A DNA stretch of 64,000 nt from Globisporangium splendens (Eukaryota > Oomycota > Peronosporomycetes > Pythiales > Pythiaceae). Under the pieces are notes generated by a model. The model was not told the origin of the DNA, made no database searches, and saw nothing but the letters and a program-made list of their open reading frames with translations. This document shows, piece after piece, positions 43,299 through 53,993 of the stretch; within the stretch, counting starts at the first letter, position 1, and each line of letters starts with the position of its first letter. Location of the stretch: assembly GCA_006386115.1 (NCBI GenBank), contig VFIW01000022.1:124001-188000 (forward strand), in the 5' to 3' direction. The position numbers and the translations under genes are program-made.

Positions 43299-44057
43299 AT
43301 GCCAGTGGTCAGGAAACTGCGTGTACTGTGCATGCATGGTTTCCGCACAAACGACAAGGTGATGCAACACCAGACGCGCGCGCTCCGCAACGCCCTCGGT
43401 GACAAAGCAGAGTTCACGTTCCTCAATGGCCCGTACGAAGCAAAAGGACCGACAGATGCGATGACCGAGCGTGACTATGGCCATCTAGCTCCGTTCTACG
43501 AGTGGGTCGCGTTCAGGCGTGTCGACAGCGCGTTGTTCGACGAATCGACTCTCACGGCGCCGAGCAAGGAGTGGTGCTTTGAGTACATTGGCTTCGAGCG
43601 TATGATGGAGTTTATGGACGAGTACCTAGAGCGAGAAGGACCGTTCGATGTGGCGCTCGGGTTTTCGCAAGGTGCCGCAGTGATGACGTCGCTATCGATG
43701 CTGTACTTGCAACGCAATTTCCGCTGGTGGAATCTTTGTGTGTGCTTCAGCGGCATGAGTGTGCGCGGGTTCAGTATGCGTCCATATTTCGAGAAACCGA
43801 ATGGCGGTGGCAGAGTGCAGCTGCCGTTCCCATCGATCCATGTCTTAGGCAAGAGTGACAAGTTCTACCCCGAGTTGGTTAAACTCGCTGCGGTGTATGA
43901 GGACGAGCCGAAAGGAGCAGCAGTGCCCAAGCGTGTATTCGAGCACGACGGCGGCCATGTCTTCCCTTCAGCCGACAACAACCCGGGCTTGTACGAAAAC
44001 ATCGCCGAACTAATCCTGCAGCATTGCCATTCTGCCAAGCCAGCCTCGAAAATCTGA
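43299..44057 (+). CDS. FSH1-type serine hydrolase, copy 8 (B-type)
   Basis: Predicted protein identical to copies 4 and 6. Third and last B-type gene of the array. Confidence 0.93.
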   Translation: MPVVRKLRVLCMHGFRTNDKVMQHQTRALRNALGDKAEFTFLNGPYEAKGPTDAMTERDYGHLAPFYEWVAFRRVDSALFDESTLTAPSKEWCFEYIGFERMMEFMDEYLEREGPFDVALGFSQGAAVMTSLSMLYLQRNFRWWNLCVCFSGMSVRGFSMRPYFEKPNGGGRVQLPFPSIHVLGKSDKFYPELVKLAAVYEDEPKGAAVPKRVFEHDGGHVFPSADNNPGLYENIAELILQHCHSAKPASKI

Positions 44058-44757
44058 CAAGACTCGACACGCATTAAGAAATACAAGATATATTACTGAG
44101 GTAAACTGGAGTTTGCGGACTTGGAAAAGTTCTTGGTGTGTTTGTTTGTATGAGGGATGTGCACCTAAGTCCCTGAATGGAGTTTATAGGATACAAAACA
44201 CCCTGGGTTCCGCAAAAGGGAAAACATGTTGGCTGGTGCATGACACTCTGACTTCTTGTTTTCTTTTCCTGAGAAGGCTGAATTGTCCAGCGATGAGGCA
44301 ATCTCAATCTAACCGCAGCTACTAATGGAGTTCAACTTTAGATTAAATGAAAAAGGTCAGTTTGAATGAGGGCAACTCGAGCTCAGCGGAGATGGCAAAA
44401 CTGAGTGGAGGAAGAGTCTATCGGCAGCATCGCGTGCTCACATTCAATTTGGCTAAGTACAAGGTATTTGAGTGCAGCTTGAACCATTCAGCACGGGCAC
44501 AAATCTACTTTGATGCGCACAACTCCGTTCTTCGCAGCACAACTTCCGTGAATCGACGTGCACAAAATCTCGCCCGGCCCACTTACTTCCGCCGAGGAGT
44601 GATTAAGACAAGCGGGTCACCAAGTGTGGAGACGAGAAGGCGTGCATTAACCACTTCGACTGAGAGCGACGGAGGAACCCCTCCGTTCTCCTCAACCCTC
44701 CAACGCAAGACTAGTTGACAACTCGCTCTTCAAGCACAGGTGACTGCAACCAAGAAA

Positions 44758-45513
44758 ATGCGCGTGCTGTGCCTCCACGGCTTCCGAACGAACGACAAAG
44801 TGATGCAGAACCAGACGCGCGCGCTTCGACAGGCGCTCGGCGACAGGGCCGAGTTCTCGTTCCTCAACGGCCCGTTTGAAGCTCCGGGACCAGTAGATGC
44901 AACCATCGAGCGCGCGCACGGCAATGATGGTCCGTTCTACAAATGGGTCGAGGTCAAGCGACTGGATCGCGCGCTGCTCGACGAAGCGACCCACAACACG
45001 ACCTCCCTGACGTCGCCGAACAGAGATTGGCGCTTCGACTACGTCGGCCTCGACCGCATGATCGAATACGTTGATGAGTACCTGCAGCAGCAAGGGCCCT
45101 TCGATGCTGTGCTCGGGTTTTCGATGGGCGCAGTAGTGCTTACGTCGCTGTCGATGGTTTACCTGGAACGCGATATCCGATGGTGGAACCTCTGCGTGTG
45201 CGTCGGCGGTGTGCGTGTGCGCGGCGTATCGATGCGTCCATACTTTGAGAAACCAGACGGCAGCGGTCCAAAGCTAGTGCCATTCCCGTCGATTCATATT
45301 ATGGGCAAGAAGGATCCGCTTTACCCCGAGTCGATCAAGCTCGCTGAGATGTACGAAGACGAGCCGAAAGGAGCCGTGATGCCGAAGAAAGTATTCGAAC
45401 ACGACGGCGGCCACAGCTTCCCGTCATCGAAGCACAATCCGGGGTTGTACGAGAACCTCGCTGAGCTGATCGTGCAGCATTGTCATGCGACCAAGCCAGT
45501 CTCGAGAGTGTAG
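44758..45513 (+). CDS. FSH1-type serine hydrolase, copy 9 (A-type, array end)
   Basis: Same GTG substitution and same EAPGPVDATIERAHGN block as copy 7. The last codons differ (SRV instead of SKI) because the 2,771-bp repeat ends here and unique DNA supplies the final bases and the TAG. No B-type partner follows. Confidence 0.85.
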   Translation: MRVLCLHGFRTNDKVMQNQTRALRQALGDRAEFSFLNGPFEAPGPVDATIERAHGNDGPFYKWVEVKRLDRALLDEATHNTTSLTSPNRDWRFDYVGLDRMIEYVDEYLQQQGPFDAVLGFSMGAVVLTSLSMVYLERDIRWWNLCVCVGGVRVRGVSMRPYFEKPDGSGPKLVPFPSIHIMGKKDPLYPESIKLAEMYEDEPKGAVMPKKVFEHDGGHSFPSSKHNPGLYENLAELIVQHCHATKPVSRV

Positions 45514-46228
45514 ATGAGCTCGATTTTCCTTGGCTCCCACTCAATCCACCACAGTCGCCATGTTGTCACAGAACACTCATAATATCATGTTGCAAGCTAC
45601 AACGTGCTGGTGGTGAGCGCAAACGGTCAGGTTGTTGCATCTTGCGTCTTTTGGATGTTACAGCACACGGTGGACTGTGAATGACCCCGACCAGGTCACT
45701 GCGTACGACTTGATCAATGCACAGCGTCAAATCGACCACCAACGGTATGGCTACACTTCAACAAACCTGCATGGCGTCTTCAACGACAGCTTTCATACCA
45801 CGAAGGTCTGGATCGACACAAACCTCGCAAGGCTGTAGTTGCAAACGAGGGACGCGACAGAAGGACGACCACTGCTGCCGCGTGTGCTGCAAGCGACTGA
45901 TAATGCTGCCCAGTGACGTGGAGTCCGTCGAGTGCTGCAAATCGAAGTGGATGACATCCATCAGCGATGTTTGGTCCTCGCTCCATTCCGTCAGCATCGT
46001 AATCATCGATCCATTTTCAACCAATCAGCGTCTTCTACAGACCCACTCGTTCAACAGTCAACGTTGACGTGTACAGCACTCTGTCAGGACTGAAGTGAGC
46101 TCAGTCCTCCCTCCCTTTCTGCAAGAAGCAGACGTGCCGGCATATCTGCCCAGCAGACAAGCTCATTTGATAATTCGACTGGCGGCACCGACGTATCGAC
46201 ACAACACACCAGCTAAACACCCACAACG
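45514..46228. other. Intergenic, nothing recognised
   Basis: 715 bp between FSH copies 9 and 10. Short ORFs in several frames (for example 45717-46067) show no domain. It presumably contains the copy 10 promoter. Confidence 0.4.
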
Positions 46229-46987
46229 ATGTTGGCGATGAAGAAGCTCCGCGTGTTGTGCCTCCACGGCTTCCGCACGAACGACAAAGTGATGATGAAC
46301 CAGACGCGTGCGCTCCGCCAGGCGCTCGGTGACAAGGCAGAGTTCATGTTCGTCAACGGTCCGTTTGAGGCACAAGGTCCGACAGACGCGAGCATCGAAC
46401 GCGCACACGGCCAAGACGCGCCATTCTACGAGTGGTGTCAGATCCAACGTGCTGATCGCGACGTGCACGAGGACGTCGTGGATTTGACGTCGACCGATGT
46501 CGAGTGGCGTTTCCGGTCGATCGGATTCGACCGCGCGGTCGAGTGCATGCACGAACAGCTCACGCAGCATGGACCATTCGACGTCGTGCTCGGGTTCTCG
46601 CAAGGCGCCGTGATGCTCACCGCGTTCTCGAAGCTGCACTTGGAGAGCGACATTCGCTGGTGGAACCTCTGCATCTGCGTCGGCGGCATCCCCGTGCGCG
46701 ACGTGTCCATGCGCTCGCACTTCGAGCACCCGAACGGCGACCCGATCCTGCTGCCGTTCCCGTCGATCCACATCATGGGCACGAACGATCCGCTGTACAC
46801 CGAGTCCATCAAGCTCGCGGCGATGTACGAGGAGCAGCCAGCAAACGCCGCGTTCCCGAAGGTCGTGATCGAGCACGACGGTGGCCACGGCTTCCCGTCC
46901 GCCAAGCGCAACCCGGGTCTCTACGACCGCCTCGCCGACCTCATCGCGCGCCAATGCGGAGCACGTGAGCCCGTCGCGAAGTTGTGA
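46229..46987 (+). CDS. FSH1-type serine hydrolase, copy 10
   Basis: 252 aa from ATG 46229 (MLAMKKLRVLCLHGF). Nucleophile in GFSQGAVM, Asp in MGTNDPLYTES, His in HDGGHGFP. The N-terminal part (NDKVMMNQTRALRQALGDKAEF) is close to A-type, while the elbow is SQG as in B-type. GC is high at third positions, unlike the array copies, so it is not part of the recent amplification. Confidence 0.92.
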   Translation: MLAMKKLRVLCLHGFRTNDKVMMNQTRALRQALGDKAEFMFVNGPFEAQGPTDASIERAHGQDAPFYEWCQIQRADRDVHEDVVDLTSTDVEWRFRSIGFDRAVECMHEQLTQHGPFDVVLGFSQGAVMLTAFSKLHLESDIRWWNLCICVGGIPVRDVSMRSHFEHPNGDPILLPFPSIHIMGTNDPLYTESIKLAAMYEEQPANAAFPKVVIEHDGGHGFPSAKRNPGLYDRLADLIARQCGAREPVAKL

Positions 46988-47306
46988 TCTTCTGGTGGTG
47001 GCTACAGATAGAGTTCATGTTGTGTGCTCCCTGCATCTCGCTTTGTAATTGGTTGAAAAAGATCCATCTGATCCAACACGGGCTGATAGTTGGTTGAAAT
47101 ACAACTCATTCGTGTGTTGATTGGCTGAAATACGGTATTAACAGCTGAAGCTTTCTCTAATCGACGGAACGTTGACGATGACGTCAAACGTTTTTCACGT
47201 CCATCGTCAGCTAGTTGACCAACACGCCAAGCGTCACTCGCGCTCTTGCCTCCGCACACAGACACACAGACACACACACAGAACGACTCACCTCCAAGAC
47301 ACCACG
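46988..47306. other. Spacer between FSH copies 10 and 11
   Basis: 319 bp with a loosely repeated phrase (GATTGGCTGAAATAC / TAGTTGGTTGAAATAC around 47085-47140) and a CA-rich stretch (about 47258-47280) just before copy 11. No gene. Confidence 0.4.
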
Positions 47307-48077
47307 ATGCCGCAGAAGAAGCTCCGCGTGCTGTGTCTCCATGGCTTCCGCACGAACGTCGACGTGATGCGCACACAGACGCAGGGCGTGCGCGACGCGC
47401 TCGGCGACCGCGCCGAGTTTGTGTTTGTGAACGCGCCGTTCCAGTCGCGCGGCGACACGGACGAAGTGATCAAGCGCAAGTACGGCGAGGACGCCGTGTT
47501 CTACGAGTGGTGGCAAGTGCGGTACCTGGAGAAAGAGGAGCTCGAAGACCTCGCAGCGCAGCCGAACCCAGCAGATACCAGCATTTGGAACCTCTCGTTT
47601 GAAGACATTGAGCTCGCGATCGAGTACATGGACGAGCAGATCCAGAAGCTGGGGCCGTTCGATATCGCCATGGGCTTCTCACAGGGCTCGATCATGCTCA
47701 CGCTGCTCTCGATGCTGTATCTCAAGAAGCAGAATGTGCGGCCGTGGAAGTTATGCATCTGCGTGTGCGGTGTGCGCGTGCATGGCATCAATGTGCGCGA
47801 TCTATTTGAGACGGAAGAAGGTGAGCAGGTTCCCGTGCCGTACCCATCGATCCATATTCTGGGCAAATTGGACACGCTGTACGAAGACTCGCAGCAGTTG
47901 GCCGACATGTACGAAGACCACCCGAAAGGATCGCCGATGCGGAAAGTGATCCTCGAAACCAACAGCGGCCACAAGTTCCCGACACCGAGCCGACACAAAG
48001 AGCTCTACGGCAAGCTCGCACAGACGATCGTGCAGTTCTTTGAAGACACGACGAGAAGCTCCGTTGCAAGACTCTAG
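47307..48077 (+). CDS. FSH1-type serine hydrolase, copy 11
   Basis: 256 aa from ATG 47307 (MPQKKLRVLCLHGF; context ACGATG). The frame is open 45 codons upstream, but that stretch is His/Arg-rich and probably 5' UTR. Nucleophile elbow MGFSQGSIML, Asp in LGKLDTLYED, His in TNSGHKFP (where other copies have HDGGH). Divergent from the array copies; insertion EELEDLAAQPNPADTS before the cap region. Confidence 0.9.
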   Translation: MPQKKLRVLCLHGFRTNVDVMRTQTQGVRDALGDRAEFVFVNAPFQSRGDTDEVIKRKYGEDAVFYEWWQVRYLEKEELEDLAAQPNPADTSIWNLSFEDIELAIEYMDEQIQKLGPFDIAMGFSQGSIMLTLLSMLYLKKQNVRPWKLCICVCGVRVHGINVRDLFETEEGEQVPVPYPSIHILGKLDTLYEDSQQLADMYEDHPKGSPMRKVILETNSGHKFPTPSRHKELYGKLAQTIVQFFEDTTRSSVARL

Positions 48078-48518
48078 AGCGAGTTGCAATGCGATCAACT
48101 TTGCTCTTCATTTGTTTCCTTCTTTGACGTATAGATTCTACTCTCAGTGCCATCGATGCTAGCTACAACCATAGCAGTGATAAAAACTCGATAGACTGCC
48201 ATCATTCAATCCGTTTACGCATTGCGGGGATGCAGAAAAAGCCACGCTTCTCATCGCAGTGCTGCCATGAGCAGTGAGGAGGTCATGGCATATCATGTCC
48301 TGATGAGTGATGGTCATTTAGCATTATTCCCACCATTTGATTCGTCGGAATTAGCTGTTAAACGTCATTTTTCACCAATCGCCATCAGGAAAGTGTTGAC
48401 GTCAAACTCTTGGTGGACAGTCTCTGGACCTCCCAAGGTTGAAGCTCAGCAGCTCACATCATCTGCCAACGCACTGCACTCGTCGTGTACGCAGCACACC
48501 TCGCTCGTCCTGATCCCC
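48078..48518. other. Spacer between FSH copies 11 and 12
   Basis: The frame of copy 12 is open across 48222-48518, but the text there is not family-like. It probably holds a 5' UTR and promoter; a TCATTCAATC phrase at about 48203 resembles oomycete initiator-type sequences (weak). Confidence 0.35.
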
Positions 48519-49334
48519 ATGGCTGCGTCTGCTGCCTCCCCTCGAGCGAAGCTGCGCGTGCTCTGCCTCCATGGCTTCCGCACGAACGTCCAGGTGATGC
48601 AGGACCAGACGCGCGCGCTGCGCGAGGTGCTGGGTCCGAACGTCGAGTACATCTTCCTGAACGGACCGTTCGAAGCCGAGGGCGAGACGGACCCGCTGAT
48701 CGAGGAGCGGTACGCGGCGAGCGCGCCGTTCTACGAGTGGTGGCGCATCGAGCTCATCAACGGCGGCGTCACCGACATCAACTCGGCCGAGACGTCGGCT
48801 AAAGTCCGCGAGACCGTCCAAGAAGGCGACAACTGGTACATGCAGTATGGCCGACTCGACGAGACGCTCGCGTTCATGGACAAGGAGCTTCACCACATTG
48901 GACCTGTTGACGTTGTGATTGGGTTTTCGCAGGGATCGGTGCTGGCGACTGTGCTTGCGAATTGGTACCTGCTGCACCAGAACAAGCGCTGGTGGAAGCT
49001 CGCGATCTGCGTCTGCGGGGTGCACGTTGCCGCTGTGAACTGCCGCTCGCTTTTCGAGACACCCGACGGGAAACCGATTCTGGTGCCTATTCCGTCGGTC
49101 CACATCATCGGCAAACAAGACCCGCTGTTCCTCGAGTCCCACCGTCTCGTCCAGATGTACGATCCGTTTCCAGTCGCGAGCCCGACGGAACGCATCGTGA
49201 TGGAGCACGACGAAGGACACAAATTCCCGTCGTTGCGATCGCACAAACCATTCTACGACGAGCTGTTGAGCACCATTGTCCAGCACTGCGGCGACTTTGG
49301 AGCTCCTGGTACGACTGCATCGGCGAGGCTCTAG
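48519..49334 (+). CDS. FSH1-type serine hydrolase, copy 12
   Basis: 271 aa from ATG 48519 (MAASAASPRAKLRVLCLHG). An N-terminal extension up to codon 48222 is formally possible. Nucleophile in IGFSQGSVLA, Asp in IGKQDPLFLES, His in HDEGHKFP. The most divergent member together with copy 11; it has an insertion (SAETSAKVRETVQEGDN) before the cap. Right-hand end of the cluster. Confidence 0.9.
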   Translation: MAASAASPRAKLRVLCLHGFRTNVQVMQDQTRALREVLGPNVEYIFLNGPFEAEGETDPLIEERYAASAPFYEWWRIELINGGVTDINSAETSAKVRETVQEGDNWYMQYGRLDETLAFMDKELHHIGPVDVVIGFSQGSVLATVLANWYLLHQNKRWWKLAICVCGVHVAAVNCRSLFETPDGKPILVPIPSVHIIGKQDPLFLESHRLVQMYDPFPVASPTERIVMEHDEGHKFPSLRSHKPFYDELLSTIVQHCGDFGAPGTTASARL

Positions 49335-50086
49335 TCTGGCGACTCAACGATGCTGTACGACTTGTATTGATGTTTTGATTGTTTTGATTCTGGCAATAGT
49401 CCCAGACCAAATAAATGAGTGCGAATTTTCCAAAGTCATTCTTATTGCCAATTTACGGCGCGTCTGGAATTTGAAGCACTCCCATGGAGCGCCAACATCC
49501 GCTGCTCTCCATCTTTACCAGCCATCTTACCTGTGGTCTTGATGCGCTTTTGGGGACTGCGGAAACGCTTCAAATCTCATTTCCCGCTGTCGTCGATAAT
49601 ATGGGAACGCGAACCACCAAAACAATCTTGAGGATTGCCACACCACAAGAGTGAATACTCAAATAGGTGGGTGCGGGAATCGCTCAATCTTCGCGTTCTC
49701 ATGCGGAACACTGCGCACGATAAACGACTGAGACATTGATCTCCACGCATTCCTGGGTACCAAGACCAAATCTCGATGTGGAGGAGCCACTTTCTGTGCG
49801 TTCCGCTGTTGCAGGTACGACCCATATCGTCTTGACACTTGATCCATTGTCTTGCGCAAGTAGCACTGTGTGCGTGTACGTGTTGATGAACGTGAAGAAG
49901 CAGAAATCATAAGTCGCGACAAGCAGTCACTGCGGAGTAAACGACGGAGAGGGTTTTGACCCCAACGTTTATTTGCAGAACACGGATAAAGGAGATCAGG
50001 ACAGCATTTGCTCACCCTCAAACGAGCGTACGACTGGACAAATGATTCTACTCGTGAAGACCCGACTGTGGTGACCTCACTCCCAT
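49335..50086. other. Intergenic, nothing recognised
   Basis: 752 bp between the last FSH gene and a decayed multi-TM gene. A 174-codon minus frame covers 49659-50183 but has no recognisable domain. Confidence 0.4.
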
Positions 50087-51856
50087 TCAGGTTCGTTCTC
50101 GATTTTGGAAAGGTTTGGCGTTTTTCAGGATCACAGGCGAGATCGATGCTGCTTCTTCGTTGGCTTGGAGGACGGAGCCCCACCGTCGCGACAATCGATT
50201 TGTAGCTGTTCGTAGGTAATTCTCATACACCACGGCGCCGTCCACCGCCAAGAGCACGTCCCACCTGTTGAAGATGAGACGCCAGATCAAGCGCATGGCG
50301 AGCATGAGCGTCGTCACGTAGCAGTTGTAGAAGAGCGGCAAGACGCGGAAGTCCACTTGGCAGCCAAACATATTGTGCGTCAGCATCACGCGATCGAGAA
50401 TTTCAATGGCATCGTCGGCAAATATCAGGTAGTGCATCAACGCGAGGCTAGAGCTGACCAAAGCGAGCAGCACGGCAAGCGCAAAGCGTCGCTGCAGACT
50501 GAGCTTCACTTTCATGATCGGTGTGAGAGCGTCCATGCACAATACCCAGTGGATCCACATCCAGGAGATCAACGCGACGATGCAGTTTCGGTTCCAACGC
50601 AGCAAATCGCACATGCCAGCGTGGACGACCGTGAGTTGGATGGCGAGGAACACGAAGTCGAACGATGTGGAAAGCACCGCGAGCAGCTTGCGTTGATAAT
50701 GCAGAACGCAGATTCCACGGTAAATCACCGTGAGCAGTAGTGCAAGCAGTTGAGCAATCGGACGCGAACGGGAGAATGGATGAGCGGCTGTGCGTAGCCA
50801 TCGTAGAAGACAGACACCACGGAGAGAGACGCTGACATCACTCCAAGCCACGAAACAAAGTCGGTAAACCGCATCGATGCGTTGCTTGCGACTAGGATTG
50901 GTATCTGCATCAGCGTGTGTCAAGGATCGATCGCACCAACTTCCTTGTGGCACCGCATCGTTTTCACATACTCAATGCAGTCTGCAGTCCCGAGTCGGTG
51001 CTGCAGATCGGTGCTATCGAGACTTCGTAATGTGTCTGGTTGCTGGTTCCTCGACTGGTATGGAAAGTACTGCAGGCTGGAACGATAACTCACGCACTCG
51101 ATCAGCGATCGGTTGCTTCTATCGCTCGATTCTTGACGCTTGCGATAGACGCTGCGGATAATGACTGCGATTAGCGTCGCAAGTCTACTGGTCGCAAACG
51201 ACGAAGACGGTAGCTCGTGGGATTTTGCATCGAAAGGCTGGGAACACTCGCAGCCGATCGATCACTTGAAAGGACACAGTAGCCCACGTCACCGTGTGCG
51301 TGACGACGCCCACGACGTTGAGAAACTGCCAGACTTTGGCAGCGCGTAGACTCGCGTCGATCATGATGTCCACCTGGATACTGGTCCACGTCGAGATCGG
51401 GATCAGAAAGCGAACACCGCCTATCATCACAGCGAACACGGCAAGCGTGGAAGTGTTGATGGCAGTTGCAAACCAAAAATCGTATGATCGTAGCAGGAGT
51501 TTCACCACGTCGCACCGAAACAAAGCTACTGCAGCGATAATGGTTGGCACCAGCAGCAGCGCAGACGCGATGGCACAAATCTGCCCAACTTCGGCGCGAG
51601 TCGCGATCGCCAGCGAGTATAAGACAAGCGAGGCGAACCCGGTGAGACCGATCGCTTTGCGTCGTGCAACAAAGCGGTTGAATTGGTTGAGAGTAGCACG
51701 GCTCAAAAAGTGGAATTTAATGGAGATCGACAGATCCAGAATCGGCAGTGGGTCTGGTAGAAGGAGTTCGTATACCCACGGGGATTTGATGCCTCTCTTG
51801 GCTCTGCTGCGACCAATTGCCGAAGAAATGAGGAGGACTTGGGTCCGAGAAGTCAT
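50087..51856 (-). pseudogene. Multi-TM family member (copy 2), broken frames
   Basis: N-terminal part 51185-51856 (starting MTSRTQVLL): motifs LPDPLPILDLSISIKF, LRSYDFWFAT, IMIDASLRA, and a TM segment missing from copy 1. C-terminal part 50087 to about 50760: WMWIHWVLCMDAL, TPIMKVKLS, GAVVYENYL. Between them a segment in another frame (50725-50910, TDFVSWLGVMSASLSVV) matches the family where the main frame does not, and stops occur near 50914 and 51185. One long intron could explain part of this, but the switch near 50770 looks like a true frameshift. The divergence suggests an old duplicate, probably decaying. Confidence 0.6.
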
Positions 51857-52806
51857 CGAGTCACGTCGTCGTGGTGAAGATCCAAGAGCTGTGAACAGGA
51901 AAGAGCAACAACGGAGTCGAGCAAAGGAGCTTGGAGAGAGCGGCGTCGAATGCTTGCCAAGCTTTTGCTTTAGTATTCATCACGAACGTCAACACGACGC
52001 TCGAAACAAGCAGTGTACTTTTGGCAGCAACCGTTGGACACGGCAAACTCATCAGAGCAGAGCAATTTACAGATTTCCATTGTGGACCAGTGCTTGGTCT
52101 GGCGCTCGCATATTTAGACAGAGGTGTTTCTCGGCACGATTGCTGTCATCCTCACTAATGGCGTATGGCGTGCGTAACTCAGGTCACAAGAGGCGACAAG
52201 ACGGAAATTAAGCTGACAACTCCAATAAGCGAACGTTGGAGTGAGAGCAATCGTGCACTCGTGTTTCTGACACCGAACAACATGCAAGTTGGTTGAAGGA
52301 CTAACCGGTTATAACTTTAGACGGTTCGAGATATTAGCCGTTTGCAAGATTCTGTGGAATCAGACCAAAAGAATACAAGACAAAGTAGACTCAGACATTT
52401 TATACTTCCCTTGATAACCCCAGAAATTGCTACCGAGTCGAAATGAGTGGGCGTATTTGAGCAAGCGGTCGACGGAAGAGTAGGCTTGCTGCAAGCTACG
52501 CATGTGCGCTTGCTGGTGTGAGCGCGTCCCCGCTCGGCCTTGAGACTCGCCGATGTACTTGGAGGCTTGAGCTATTCGTGCGACGAGGATACCGAGAGTG
52601 CAGTGAAGGTCAATTCGCGATGATCCATGTGGAGTGTTGAAGATGCTGTGGATGATGTACAAACGCAGTGAAGATTGCCGACTTCGAGGAAGAGAAGCAC
52701 GGCGTCGTTGCCAAATCCGTCTCTCGGTTTAATGTTTGTGTCGGTTCTACGCGAGTCACGAGTTCCGCTCCACTGAAATCAAATCTTGTTGGGTCAGATG
52801 CGATGA
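51857..52806. other. Intergenic, nothing recognised
   Basis: About 950 bp; the plus frame 51294-52211 that reaches into it is the shadow of the multi-TM gene. May include the 5' part of the DIRS-like remnant near the right end. Confidence 0.4.
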
Positions 52807-53993
52807 ATGGTGATTTTCAGATGGAAGCGAGGAAATGACCGCAAACGCCTCAATCAAGAAACTCTGATTGACTTGGAATGGCTCAAACACATCCTCGATC
52901 ATGACCATTCCGCAGAGCTCCCTCTACAACTCTTTGGAAGTCTGCCTGAAGCTGACTGGCACCTCTACATGGACGCCTCGAACGTTGGTTTGGCCGTATT
53001 GAATCCCTCCTGCGATGAATATGTACAAATCAAATACGATAAACCCGAACTCAAGATGGTTAAAGAAGCGACGAGTGGCAACGCCGATTTCGCAATCAAC
53101 ATTCGTGAGCACCTTTGTGTTGCATTGGCGGTATGGACATGGGTCCTGACTTGGATAGACAAGCACAAAACAAAGGTGATCCAGTGTTGGAGTGACGATG
53201 CATCGGCGGTCGCATGGACCAACTGTCTGCACAGCCGCAACAAGCTTGCTCAAGAAATCAATAGAGCAATTGGCCTCGGTGAAGCTCTGTTTAATGTGCG
53301 CATGGCTGCGAGCCACCTCTCGGGTGCAACTAACCGAATGGCGGACGCAGCTTCCCGTACGTGGAATGAACCGTTCTCATCAACGTGGGCTAACGTTTCT
53401 GTGGCGTGGACACAGGTAACAGTCCCTCGATTTGGAGACGACTTTACACGGACTTCTCGACGAACTTCAAGCCCACTCTTTGTCCCCGTCCTCATTCAGC
53501 AAGTACAGAACTACATGGCTACAATGGCAGTCTTGGTGCACCGGTCTGCAGCTTCTAGTATGGCTGCCGCCTTCAAGGTTCCAGCACTCACACCAGCTTG
53601 CCTTTTGTGCAGAAGCGCCAAGACCAAATTGCTACAAGTGACGGATATGGGTGCAGCAATCAAGCGCGCTGCGAAAGTGAGAGGTCACAACAAAGACGAG
53701 CTCGAGCGATGCACACACCTGGACGAGAAAACGACATCATCAATGGCAAGGAAAATGGCATCAACTGTGACCAACAGCGTTGCGGTGGCACTGTCAATCA
53801 ATGCCACTGTCATGCTGTATGGCAGCAATCCTCCAAGTACTCTGAAATCAGCTTTTTTCGATCGGAACTGCAATGGATCGAGACTGATTTTGCAACAGCG
53901 CCAAGCATAGGGACGCTGATACGTCAGTACTACAGGGAGGGAATAGTTGTGGTATCTAGATTGTCGCCACAGAGTCCCAGGTTGTGCAAGTGA
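52807..53993 (+). pseudogene. DIRS-like (tyrosine-recombinase) retroelement remnant: RNase H and recombinase N-terminus
   Basis: Frame 52807-53910: RNase H-like domain with DWHLYMDASNVGLAV, INIREHLCVALAVW, VIQCWSDDASAVAW and SGATNRMADAASR, the order seen in DIRS-type elements. From about 53432 the homology moves to another frame with a SAM-like core-binding domain of tyrosine recombinases (LLDELQAHSLSPSSFSKYR, TWLQWQSWC). A third frame (53598-53993) carries later text. Frameshifts and the absence of the catalytic recombinase domain show decay. The upstream RT is not visible. Confidence 0.65.

Larger units (their letters stand above)
36411..45505 (+). repeat. Tandem array of a 2,771-bp unit carrying one A-type and one B-type FSH gene
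   Basis: Gene starts recur exactly 2,771 bp apart: A-type frames at 36427, 39198, 41969, 44740 and B-type at 37757, 40528, 43299. There are three full units plus a partial fourth ending inside the last A-type gene near 45505, where the C-terminus changes from KPVSKI to KPVSRV and the flank diverges. Intergenic DNA is repeated along with the genes. Differences between units are confined to the first ~200 bp of the A-type genes. Confidence 0.95.

Noticed and set aside
36411..45505. CRISPR-like or satellite array
   Set aside because: The repeat unit is 2.8 kb and contains complete genes; this is a segmental tandem duplication.
46163..46954. 263-codon minus-strand frame opposite FSH copy 10
   Set aside because: Shadow of a GC-rich gene; no conserved antisense protein opposite the other copies.
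48459..49286. 275-codon minus-strand frame opposite FSH copy 12
   Set aside because: Shadow of the real hydrolase gene; not shared with other copies.
51294..52211. 305-codon plus-strand frame
   Set aside because: Mostly opposite the multi-TM copy 2 exon; no domains, Arg/Ser-rich shadow composition.
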